Origin: Geobacter sp.
Lineage (GTDB): Bacteria > Desulfobacterota > Desulfuromonadia > Geobacterales > Pseudopelobacteraceae
Direction: 5' to 3'
Assembly: GCA_009885845.1 (NCBI GenBank)
Contig: VFJW01000061.1
Location: 1 to 32,768 of the forward strand
DNA length: 32,768 nucleotides
The position numbers and the translations under genes were made by a program. The number at the start of each line of letters is the position of its first letter. Position 1 is the first letter of the stretch. Below, in pieces: positions 1 through 6,036 of the stretch. The notes beneath the pieces are model-generated. The model was not told the origin of the DNA, did not search any database, and worked only from the letters and a program-made list of their open reading frames with translations.

Positions 1-31
1 CCTGTTCTCCATGTATCCCATTCATGCTCAT
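1..31 (-). CDS. Start of a gene running off the left edge (cassette gene, unknown)
   Basis: Only the first ten codons are present, reading MSMNGIHGEQ on the minus strand from an ATG at 31-29. A very good ribosome binding site (AAAGGAGG) lies six bases upstream of this ATG. It follows attC site 108-166 on the minus strand, so it should be the gene of the next cassette of the array. Too little is visible to name it. Confidence 0.55.
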   Translation of the reverse strand, partial: MSMNGIHGEQ

Positions 32-107
32 TACCAACCTCCTTTATATTGCAGCACTGAGAGCTGCCGTGAACACTCACTCAAGTCTGAGCCTTTGTCA
101 TTCTTGT

Positions 108-166
108 GTCCAACGGTGTGGGAGAACAGCGGCGGTTTTTAGGCCGCTGCTTCTGCCTGGTTGGAC
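108..166 (-). other. attC recombination site 1 (integron cassette)
   Basis: A 59-bp imperfect palindrome bounded by GTCCAAC and GTTGGAC, which match the R'' (RYYYAAC) and R' (GTTRRRY) core sites of attC. Inside, CAGCGGC pairs with GCCGCTG, and the arms beside this stem pair except for one mismatch and one unpaired G on the L'' side in minus-strand orientation. That asymmetry is the extrahelical base typical of attC. It lies about 50 bp after the stop of the minus-strand gene 219-917, as expected for the recombination site of that cassette. Confidence 0.8.
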
Positions 167-218
167 CCTCTCATTTTACAAGCTGTCTCGTGTCAAGGGC
201 TGATACCTCTGGCAGACT

Positions 219-917
219 TTATTGCCCAAGTTTGTCATTATTATTAAGTTTGTTCTCCCTTTTAGTTCGCGACAATTTAACTTTTTCAGGCATTATGAAC
301 ATATACAGTAAAAACTTTGAAATGAAGTCATGTGTCTCTTTCACATCATCTTCACTGACTTCTTTCAAGTTGTCTTTATCAGGGTGCGCACCCCAGTTGC
401 CAAAAATTCTTATTTGGTGAGCCCAATCTTTTATGTCCCCTGGTAAATTGTTTAGAGATTCAATCTGTTTTATGAGATCAAGTTTATGGTCAGCACCCAG
501 AGCAAGAAGCGAACTTTGGAGAGCTCTACGAAACATGGAGCATCCAGCTCGGTTTGCCCCAAAAGACATGCATTTTAGAGCCTCTTGGTAGTCTATTGCG
601 ATTTCTTTAGGAATATGCTCTTTTTCTTCATCCGTTAAGTCATCGTCCAAGGACAAAGGGAATTTTTCATCCCATCCTTTAAATGAAAGATTCTGCTCTT
701 TAGAATATTCGTTCTGTCTGAATCTACAGGTTTTAACCAGCAGCTTTCCGCATGGTTTGCAGCGAAAAGCGACATAAAACTCAATGTCACCGTTTCTAAA
801 CTGATGAAAATCATTCCATAGCTGCACGATGTGCACTTTGGCACCACAGTGGGGACAAACGTCTATAAGATCAACAACATGATCATTGACCGCTTTTTTA
901 GCTCCTTCGATTTTCAT
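219..917 (-). CDS. DUF4145 domain protein with N-terminal zinc ribbon (integron cassette gene)
   Basis: A 232-residue protein starting at an ATG preceded by GGAGGAG. The N-terminus has a CPHC pair (Cys21, Cys24) and a CKPC pair (Cys53, Cys56), which look like a four-cysteine zinc ribbon. The C-terminal half carries the DUF4145 pattern: an all-helical segment with GANRAGCSMFRRAL near residues 120-135 and an NWGAHP motif near 173. DUF4145 domains are also found fused to restriction and other nucleic-acid enzymes, but the function of this stand-alone form is not known. The gene is the single gene of a cassette between attC sites at 939-1011 and 108-166. Its AT-richer composition and different codon use from the catabolic genes fit a mobile origin. 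Confidence 0.7.
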   Translation of the reverse strand: MKIEGAKKAVNDHVVDLIDVCPHCGAKVHIVQLWNDFHQFRNGDIEFYVAFRCKPCGKLLVKTCRFRQNEYSKEQNLSFKGWDEKFPLSLDDDLTDEEKEHIPKEIAIDYQEALKCMSFGANRAGCSMFRRALQSSLLALGADHKLDLIKQIESLNNLPGDIKDWAHQIRIFGNWGAHPDKDNLKEVSEDDVKETHDFISKFLLYMFIMPEKVKLSRTKRENKLNNNDKLGQ

Positions 918-938
918 TGTCTCCTCCAGAACTCAAAG

Positions 939-1011
939 GTTCAACGGCTCGGCCGTTGACCAGCCCGCCCGTTCTTTCTCTGGCGGGCGGCGTCTAACTG
1001 TCTTGTTGGGA
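939..1011 (-). other. attC recombination site 2 (integron cassette)
   Basis: On the minus strand the site reads TCCCAAC (R''), a 6-base spacer, GTTAGAC (L''), a GCCCGCC/GGCGGGC stem of seven perfect base pairs, GTCAAC (L') and GTTGAAC (R'). The L arms pair with one extra base. The R'' and R' cores pair only over four bases, which is usual because each R'' pairs properly with the R' at the start of its own cassette. It lies 12 bp after the stop of gene 1024-1761 and 22 bp before the start of gene 219-917. Confidence 0.65.
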
Positions 1012-1023
1012 AATACCTTGTAG

Positions 1024-1761
1024 CTATAATTTGATTTCAAAAACTTCTGCAATCTCCTCGATAAAAGAGCAAAGGTGTTCGGGTACACCTGATCGCCATT
1101 TTCTCAGAAACTCCTCAAATATATCGCTACAGTCAGGAATGTATGCAATCGACTCCCACCCTTTTGGTTTGGCCTGGAAAAGCGGCAAGAGCTTGATGGC
1201 AACTATTGCGTTTAGCTCTCGAATACAGGAATCCGCCTTCAGTCTTTCAATATTGTCTTTCAGCCAATATGTGAGGCTTGGTGTTTCGGGCAGCTTATGT
1301 TCAGGTCTATTTAAAAACTCATTGCCATATTCTGACAGATGAGGAGCATATTCCCTCCAATGCTCGTATGGTGCAGACGTCTTCCACGATTCTGACATTT
1401 GAAAAAGGCAGTAAATCGACGCCAACTCGCAAAGAGACTCGTGAAACCATTGGTTTCCCTCTTTTCGTAGCTTGTCATGATTTGAAAATACATGACATAA
1501 CTCATGAGCGAATTGATACGCTACCTTTGCCCAAAGGTTACCCATGGTGTTCAGGTTAATAAAGAACGGGTCCGTTAATTCTTCTCTAAAAATTGCCCTC
1601 GGACATACGTCTGGGCTTTTTTGAACGATTATGTGCTGAGTGCCAAGGTATCTGACGTCCGGGAAATATTTTAAAAACTGTCCTATGACGTCTCTCGCCA
1701 CGGCGCGAATATCTTCAATTTGTGCCCCGCCCCAATCTCCCGTTGCCACGAATACTTTCAC
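1024..1761 (-). CDS. HExxH putative metallopeptidase-like protein (integron cassette gene)
   Basis: A 245-residue protein with a GTG start at 1761-1759, chosen because AAGGAG lies six bases upstream and no ATG is available there. The family is not recognised. The main visible motif is HELCH at residues 86-90, an HExxH zinc-protease signature. It is followed 18-22 residues later by acidic residues in WFHESLCE (Glu108, Glu112) that could supply the third zinc ligand, as in gluzincin-type peptidases. No signal peptide or membrane segment is seen, so a cytoplasmic place is likely. It is the only gene of a cassette between attC sites at 1784-1845 and 939-1011. The substrate is unknown, and peptidase activity is inferred from the motif alone. 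Confidence 0.6.
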   Translation of the reverse strand: MKVFVATGDWGGAQIEDIRAVARDVIGQFLKYFPDVRYLGTQHIIVQKSPDVCPRAIFREELTDPFFINLNTMGNLWAKVAYQFAHELCHVFSNHDKLRKEGNQWFHESLCELASIYCLFQMSESWKTSAPYEHWREYAPHLSEYGNEFLNRPEHKLPETPSLTYWLKDNIERLKADSCIRELNAIVAIKLLPLFQAKPKGWESIAYIPDCSDIFEEFLRKWRSGVPEHLCSFIEEIAEVFEIKL

Positions 1762-1783
1762 AATTTCTCCTTCCCATTACTGC

Positions 1784-1845
1784 GACCAACGTTTGTAGGC
1801 ACACCTGCGTAGCGAAGCGGAGACAGGTGCTGCCGGGAGTTATAC
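1784..1845 (-). other. attC recombination site 3 (integron cassette)
   Basis: On the minus strand: GTATAAC (R''), then GGCAGCACCTG and CAGGTGTGCC arms that pair fully except for one unpaired G in the left arm, then GTTGGTC (R'). The single extrahelical G, the 62-bp length and the core sites are those of attC. The R'' core GTATAAC is the exact reverse complement of the GTTATAC found at 2849-2843 on the same strand, as expected for the two ends of one excisable cassette. The site lies 22 bp after the stop of the gene 1868-2389. Confidence 0.8.
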
Positions 1846-1867
1846 ATCTCCCTCTCCGCTTGAGGAG

Positions 1868-2389
1868 TTACTTATGAGTGTTGAAAAGTTCTGGATGCGT
1901 GTTGAGATAATCCCATACCCAAGGCAACATGCTGTAGTCGAGGAGGTCGGTACGAGTCAATTTGGTGGCTTTGTAGATAATATCGTTGATAACAAGCCCT
2001 TTAACGACTCCATTCATGTAGTCGAGGGATCTCGTATAAGTCTTATCCTTGACGTAACTGATGAGAATGTCCGCTTCTTCTTTGGTAATTTGTTTAAGCC
2101 GTTTGATTACTCTTCGTTTGTAAGCCCATTCGAGGTATTTGTCCCTTGCCCATTCGAAGGCTTTGAGAAGTCCAGACGACACGATGAAAGTCATGGAGAG
2201 CAGGAGTGCGGCACCAAGATAAGGCTTGAATTGATTCCGAAGGTCGAGCAGTCCAACATCAACCAGCACTTTATCAGGAAGAAAGAGGCAGAGAGCAGAG
2301 AAGAGCCCAAATGGAAGAAAATATTTAGGGTACTCTTTAACCCACTCAAGGATATGCTTTTTAAACCACTCGGTAATCGCATCCATCAT
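1868..2389 (-). CDS. SieB-like (superinfection exclusion B family) membrane protein
   Basis: A 173-residue protein with two hydrophobic segments near residues 23-43 and 57-77, followed by a basic helical cytoplasmic region. The order (short N-terminal part, two membrane helices with an FLP turn, soluble C-terminal domain of about 100 residues) resembles the superinfection exclusion protein B family, best known from lambdoid phages, where SieB aborts infection by other phages. The resemblance is judged from architecture and pattern, not alignment. The start overlaps the stop of the upstream gene by four bases (ATGA), showing translational coupling. It is the last gene of a three-gene cassette ending at attC 1784-1845. 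A plus-strand frame of the same length covers it but has no ribosome binding site or family pattern. Confidence 0.5.
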   Translation of the reverse strand: MMDAITEWFKKHILEWVKEYPKYFLPFGLFSALCLFLPDKVLVDVGLLDLRNQFKPYLGAALLLSMTFIVSSGLLKAFEWARDKYLEWAYKRRVIKRLKQITKEEADILISYVKDKTYTRSLDYMNGVVKGLVINDIIYKATKLTRTDLLDYSMLPWVWDYLNTHPELFNTHK

Positions 2390-2589
2390 TTATGACTCTT
2401 GAATCCGTCAATTATCCAGTACACGAGGCGAGTCACAGCGTAGGAGAGTATGGAAAATACTACAGATACAGCACATGAAGCACCGAAAGTTTCTTCAAGG
2501 AATCCCATAGTTATGAGAGCACCGACAAACACGACAATAGGGATTGTGATAGCAAGTCTTTTGTAACCGGGTTGTTGATAGAGACCCAT
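2386..2589 (-). CDS. Small two-helix membrane protein
   Basis: A 67-residue protein. The start at 2589 was chosen over one 11 codons upstream because AAGGAGA lies six bases before it. It has two hydrophobic stretches (about residues 11-30 and 36-57) with a short acidic turn between, and a basic C-terminus. No family is recognised. It sits 19 bp after the coiled-coil gene and overlaps the SieB-like gene by four bases, so the three should be made together. It may form a membrane complex with the SieB-like protein; that is inference from gene order only. Confidence 0.55.
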   Translation of the reverse strand: MGLYQQPGYKRLAITIPIVVFVGALITMGFLEETFGASCAVSVVFSILSYAVTRLVYWIIDGFKSHK

Positions 2590-2608
2590 AATTTCTCCTT
2601 CTACGAGG

Positions 2609-2794
2609 TTATTTATGAACACTAATATTTTTCAAACTCTCATCGAATCCCGCAGAAAACTCCGGCTCCGCTTTGAGAACCGCAAGCTCCGTCTGAAGCT
2701 CAAATACCTCCGACTCAAGTGCAAGTATCTTCGCTTTCAGATGCGCGTTTTCAAGTTCAAGCTCCGCTACCGTTCGTGGCTTCTCAGACTGCAT
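2609..2794 (-). CDS. Short coiled-coil (leucine-zipper-like) protein
   Basis: A 61-residue protein. The start at 2794 is preceded by GGAGGT five bases upstream, while the longer frame to 2860 would run across the cassette border. Residues about 10-45 show a heptad pattern of Leu, Ala and Val (ELELENAHLKAKILALE and on), predicting one long coiled coil, with no other domain. It is the first gene of the cassette that also holds the two-helix protein and the SieB-like protein. It could be a dimerising sensor or adaptor for them, but no function can be assigned. Confidence 0.5.
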   Translation of the reverse strand: MQSEKPRTVAELELENAHLKAKILALESEVFELQTELAVLKAEPEFSAGFDESLKNISVHK

Positions 2795-2842
2795 GCAGTA
2801 CCTCCGTTTTTTCGTAGGTTGTTCTGGGTTTAATTTCTTATT

Positions 2843-2869
2843 GTATAACTCGTAAATCACCGGTTAGAC
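2843..2869 (-). other. Right border of the cassette array (attI-like or degenerate core site)
   Basis: On the minus strand GTCTAAC (2869-2863) and GTTATAC (2849-2843) form a simple site with 13 bases between the cores. GTTATAC is the exact complement of the GTATAAC core in attC site 1784-1845, so it marks the 5' end of the SieB-like cassette. The spacing is too short for a normal attC and there are no L arms, so it may be an attI-like simple site or a remnant. No integrase gene lies next to it. Confidence 0.45.
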
Positions 2870-2872
2870 TGA

Positions 2873-2999
2873 GTATCTAATATTATATGCTGGTATCTAA
2901 TACTATATGCCGGCATCCAATATTAGATGCCGGCGTAGCATCTAATATTAGATGCTTTCACTTGTTTTGTTCTTCTTGGAAGCATCCAATATTATATGC
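2873..2999. repeat. Array of five 18-bp palindromes (consensus GCATCTAATATTAGATGC)
   Basis: Copies start at 2873, 2893, 2913, 2938 and 2982. The fourth copy is the perfect palindrome and the others differ from it at one to four positions. The first three are exactly 20 bp apart (two-base linkers), close to two helical turns, so bound dimers would lie on one face of DNA. The array begins four bases after the cassette-array border and about 80 bp upstream of the first minus-strand cassette gene. It could be a cooperative operator or a recombination-related element. Confidence 0.75.
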
Positions 3000-3331
3000 T
3001 TTGCCAAGTCTGTACCCATCAATGTGCCGGCGAAATAATTCAATTTATAGATTCACCTGACTTCCAGTAATTTTGTTCACTGGATTTAATTTACCTTGTT
3101 AAACAGGCAGATCACACTGTGCCCCAGGTTCCTATATAATTCCCAGGACGACTTTCAACCCATTTGCCACTTAACTCTGTTCTATTTTTGTTGTCAAGAA
3201 ACTTTTAATCTTTTTTCATAATAATTACAGTGCGCTACACGCTGGCAAATTGTGGCGTTACAAACGGTAATTTCATAGTATCCCCTCTACCAACAACCCG
3301 CATAAAATTGGTTGATCATCCCCTACATTTC
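3000..3331. other. Non-coding stretch, nothing recognised
   Basis: AT-rich sequence between the palindrome array and the bamA promoter block. No open frame with a ribosome binding site, no integrase fragment and no strong hairpin with a T-run was found on either strand. One weak inverted repeat (CCAGT and ACTGG around 3065-3085) is within chance. Confidence 0.5.
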
Positions 3332-3380
3332 CCTTGACATATAAATCGGTATTGAGGTACTTGTTTGCATGAATAAAAAT
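3332..3380 (+). promoter_or_regulatory. Promoter/operator block of the bamA operon, shared with livK
   Basis: A perfect TTGACA lies at 3334-3339. At 3347-3362 an imperfect dyad, CGGTA-TTGAGG-TACTT, covers the place of a -10 element. The block matches the one upstream of livK (30905-30953, minus) at about 40 of 49 positions, including TTGACAT, TAAAT, GTAT and GGTACTT, so it is conserved by selection. The -10 match is poor, which fits a promoter needing an activator. GG and GC are nine bases apart, one short of a sigma-54 site. The bamA start is about 115 bp downstream. Confidence 0.6.
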
Positions 3381-3477
3381 ATTGTTTGTTTTTACCGTTT
3401 ATCAAATCGTCATTCACTGCATCTATTTTGATCCACCGCTGTTTCACTACCTATCGGAAAGCATAAGGAGGAACTTC

Positions 3478-4623
3478 ATGGCTACACCAGACGAAATCAT
3501 TTCCCGAACCGCCCCTGCGCACCTGATCGACCACAACCTGATCGACCGTGAGATCGAAAGTCTCTGCGACGGCATGGTCCTGTATGAAAAACGCCCGGCC
3601 AAACGGCGCGACGGCAGTATCGCCGAAGGACTCTACAACGCCTGGATCATTCTCAACAATCCCAAACAGTACAACTCCTATACCACCGACATGGTCAAGG
3701 CCACCATCCTGGCCTTCCGCCGCGCTTCGGTTGATCGCGAAGTCAATGCAGTCGTCTTCACTGCCGTTGGCGACAAAGCGTTCTGTACCGGCGGCAATAC
3801 CAAGGAATACGCCGAGTATTATGCCGGAAATCCGCAGGAATACCGCCAGTACATGCGGCTGTTCAACGATATGGTCTCCGCCATCCTCGGCTGCGACAAA
3901 CCGGTTGTCTGCCGCGTCAACGGCATGCGCATCGGCGGCGGTCAGGAGATCGGCATGGCCTGCGACTTTACCATCGCACAGGATCTGGCCAACTTCGGTC
4001 AGGCCGGCCCCAAGCATGGTTCCGCAGCTATCGGTGGCGCCACCGACTTCCTGCCGGTCATGATCGGCTGTGAACAGGCCATGGTGTCCGGCACGCTCTG
4101 CGAGCCGTTCTCGGCCCATAAAGCCAACCGGCTCGGTATTATCGCCGATGTTGTTCCCTCCCTCAAAATCAATGGTGCCTTTGTTGCCAATCCGACTGTG
4201 GTTACCGACCGGATGCTGGACGAATACGGACGTATTGTGCACGGCGAATTCAAGAGCGGTGCAGCCTTCAAGGAAGGTGCCGCCCTGCTCAAGGAAGGAA
4301 CGGTCGACCTGAGCATGCTGGACGAAAAGGTTGAGGCGCTCTGTTCCAAACTGCTCGACACCTTCCCGGAATGTATGACCAAAAGCCTTGAAGAGCTGCG
4401 CAAACCGAAGCTGGACGCCTGGAACAAGAATAAGGAAAATTCACGCGCCTGGCTGGCTCTCAACATGATGAACGAGGCCCGTACCGGCTTCCGCGCCTTT
4501 AATGAAGGGACCAAGGAGACCGGTCGCGAAATCGACTTCGTTAAACTGCGACAGGGTCTGGCTAAAGGGGTGCCCTGGACGGAAGAATTGATCGAGAGCC
4601 TCATGCCGGGTGTCAAAGGTTGA
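3478..4623 (+). CDS. bamA: 6-oxocyclohex-1-ene-1-carbonyl-CoA hydrolase (ring-opening hydrolase)
   Basis: Opens the ring of 6-oxocyclohex-1-ene-1-carbonyl-CoA by water addition and C-C hydrolysis to 3-hydroxypimelyl-CoA in anaerobic benzoyl-CoA degradation. The 381-residue product is a crotonase-fold protein of the length usual for BamA/Oah. It carries the BamA-typical NPKQYNSYTTDMVK (about residues 60-73), the TGGNTKEYAEYY loop, and GGGQEIGMACDF in the oxyanion-hole region. The start at 3478 has AAGGAGG six bases upstream; an in-frame start at 3382 would add 32 residues that do not look like family sequence. It is the first gene of the long plus-strand run and is a standard marker for anaerobic aromatic degradation. 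No other bam gene (bamR, bamQ, bamB-I) is in the window. Confidence 0.93.
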   Translation: MATPDEIISRTAPAHLIDHNLIDREIESLCDGMVLYEKRPAKRRDGSIAEGLYNAWIILNNPKQYNSYTTDMVKATILAFRRASVDREVNAVVFTAVGDKAFCTGGNTKEYAEYYAGNPQEYRQYMRLFNDMVSAILGCDKPVVCRVNGMRIGGGQEIGMACDFTIAQDLANFGQAGPKHGSAAIGGATDFLPVMIGCEQAMVSGTLCEPFSAHKANRLGIIADVVPSLKINGAFVANPTVVTDRMLDEYGRIVHGEFKSGAAFKEGAALLKEGTVDLSMLDEKVEALCSKLLDTFPECMTKSLEELRKPKLDAWNKNKENSRAWLALNMMNEARTGFRAFNEGTKETGREIDFVKLRQGLAKGVPWTEELIESLMPGVKG

Positions 4624-4647
4624 AGGTTAAGATTAAGGTTAAGGTTA
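4624..4647 (+). repeat. Short tandem repeat, four AGGTTA-type hexamers
   Basis: The spacer between bamA and the dehydrogenase gene has AGGTTA repeated four times (one copy is AGATTA). It starts directly after the bamA stop and ends about 20 bp before the next ribosome binding site. It is a simple repeat with no clear function. Confidence 0.7.
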
Positions 4648-4679
4648 AAGGGTGAAAAAACAATAGAAGGAGATACCGT

Positions 4680-5837
4680 ATGAATTTCGGACTGACCGAC
4701 GAGCAGAAGATGATGCAGGATATGGCGAGAGATTTTGCACAGAAAGAGATCCTGCCTACTCTCAAGGATGATGAGGCTAATCACCGGTTTCGTCCCGAAC
4801 TCGTGAAAAAAATGGCCGATCTCGGATTTTTCGGCTGTGCCCTGCCCGAAGAGTACGGCGGCAACGGCTGCGGCTTTCTGGAGTCTGTCATTATTGCCGA
4901 ACAGCTCGCCATGGTAAGCGGCTCATCCCGCCTTCCGCTCAACATGCAGAACATCGGTCCTTCCCTCACGGTAAACCAGTTCGGCACCAGAGAGCAGAAG
5001 GAACGCTACATCCCTGCCTGGGTCAGCGCCGAGTCATACGGTTTCTTCGCCATTACCGAGCCGAACTCAGGATCGGACGTTGTCAGTATGGGGACTACCG
5101 CCACAGATTGCGGCGATCACTGGGAACTGAACGGTCAGAAGATGTGGATATCCAACGCTCATCTGGGTGATTACGGCCTGGTATATGCGATGACGGACAA
5201 AAGCAAAAAGTACAAGGGGATGACCTGCTTCGTTGTTAATCTGAAGGGGAATGACGGGATCGTCACCGCACCGATTGAGACGAAACTCGGACTGCACTGC
5301 GCCCCGACCGGCGAGATCTCATTCAGCCAGGCAAAAATACCGAAAGACTCGATCCTCGGTGAAGTCGGCCAGGGATTCCAGATCTGCATGTGGCAGCTGA
5401 ACAACACCCGGATCAGCTGCGCTGCAGGAGCACTCGGCATAGGAGGTGCCGCCGTCGAAGCATCCATCGGATACGCAAACGAGCGGTTCCAGTTCGGCAA
5501 GAAGATCGGTTCCTATCAGATGATTCAGGCTCAGATCGCCGAAATGGTTGCCGAGCATGAGGCCGCACGCCTGCTTGTCTATCAGGCCGCCTGGCTGAAA
5601 GATCAGGGGCTTCCCAACCAGTTCCAGACATCCATGGCCAAGCTGTTTGCCTCTGAAGCGGCAGTAAAGGCCGCCAGCGACACGATGAAAATCTTCGGCA
5701 GCTACGGTTTTTCCACCGAATACCCGGCAGAGCGGATCCTGCGCGACTCCATGTCCCTGCGCACCGTCGAGGGGACCAGCAACATCCAGAAGACCATCAT
5801 TGCCGGATTCGCGATGGGCGATGTGGCGAATCGATAA
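4680..5837 (+). CDS. gcdH: Glutaryl-CoA dehydrogenase, probably non-decarboxylating
   Basis: An FAD-dependent acyl-CoA dehydrogenase of 385 residues, expected to oxidise glutaryl-CoA to glutaconyl-CoA with transfer to an electron-transferring flavoprotein. Family motifs are TEPNSGSD (about 129-136), the WISNA segment, and VEGTSNIQ with catalytic Glu364. Arg84 in GSSRLPLN sits where glutaryl-CoA dehydrogenases keep the arginine that binds the distal carboxylate. The residue before the catalytic Glu is Val363; decarboxylating enzymes have Tyr there, and the non-decarboxylating enzyme of Desulfococcus has Val. Downstream gcdA supplies a separate decarboxylase, which agrees with this. AGAAGGAG precedes the start. 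A general short-chain acyl-CoA dehydrogenase is the alternative. Confidence 0.75.
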   Translation: MNFGLTDEQKMMQDMARDFAQKEILPTLKDDEANHRFRPELVKKMADLGFFGCALPEEYGGNGCGFLESVIIAEQLAMVSGSSRLPLNMQNIGPSLTVNQFGTREQKERYIPAWVSAESYGFFAITEPNSGSDVVSMGTTATDCGDHWELNGQKMWISNAHLGDYGLVYAMTDKSKKYKGMTCFVVNLKGNDGIVTAPIETKLGLHCAPTGEISFSQAKIPKDSILGEVGQGFQICMWQLNNTRISCAAGALGIGGAAVEASIGYANERFQFGKKIGSYQMIQAQIAEMVAEHEAARLLVYQAAWLKDQGLPNQFQTSMAKLFASEAAVKAASDTMKIFGSYGFSTEYPAERILRDSMSLRTVEGTSNIQKTIIAGFAMGDVANR

Positions 5838-5855
5838 ACCTGAAAACAGCATTTC

Positions 5856-5991
5856 CACCACGGAGGCACGGAGACACAGAGGAAGTCATTGAAATAATTA
5901 TCTCTTTTTGCTTATACCAAATAGGTTAATGCCAGAATCGACCTATTAGATTGTAAGTATCCAGTTTTTTTATCTCCGTGCCTCCGTGGTG
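5856..5991. repeat. Inverted-repeat element A (136 bp, MITE-like)
   Basis: Ends are a perfect 19-bp inverted repeat, beginning CACCACGGAGGCACGGAG at 5856 and its complement at 5973-5991. An inner AATAGGT/ACCTATT pair adds to the fold. Two further elements of the same size and style lie at 7824-7956 and 16513-16645. There is no coding capacity. It lies between the glutaryl-CoA dehydrogenase gene and gcdA and would form a long hairpin in a joint transcript. Confidence 0.75.
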
Positions 5992-6036
5992 AACTGCTTT
6001 TTGGATTACTTGTCTACAAATAATAAGGAGACCGTA

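Noticed and set aside
1874-2395. A 173-codon plus-strand frame across the SieB-like gene
   Set aside because: The minus frame has hydrophobic segments, a four-base overlap with its upstream gene and the right orientation to its attC site; the plus frame has none of these.
2873-2999. CRISPR array
   Set aside because: The repeats are separated by only 2, 2, 7 and 26 bases, there are no spacers of regular length and no cas genes.
2843-3331. An attI site with a neighbouring integrase
   Set aside because: The core-like pair at 2843-2869 is too short and there is no integrase frame on either strand up to bamA.
3345-3375. Sigma-54 promoter (GG and GC elements) upstream of bamA and livK
   Set aside because: The GG-GC distance is nine bases in both, one short of the usual ten; TTGACA upstream fits a sigma-70-type promoter better.
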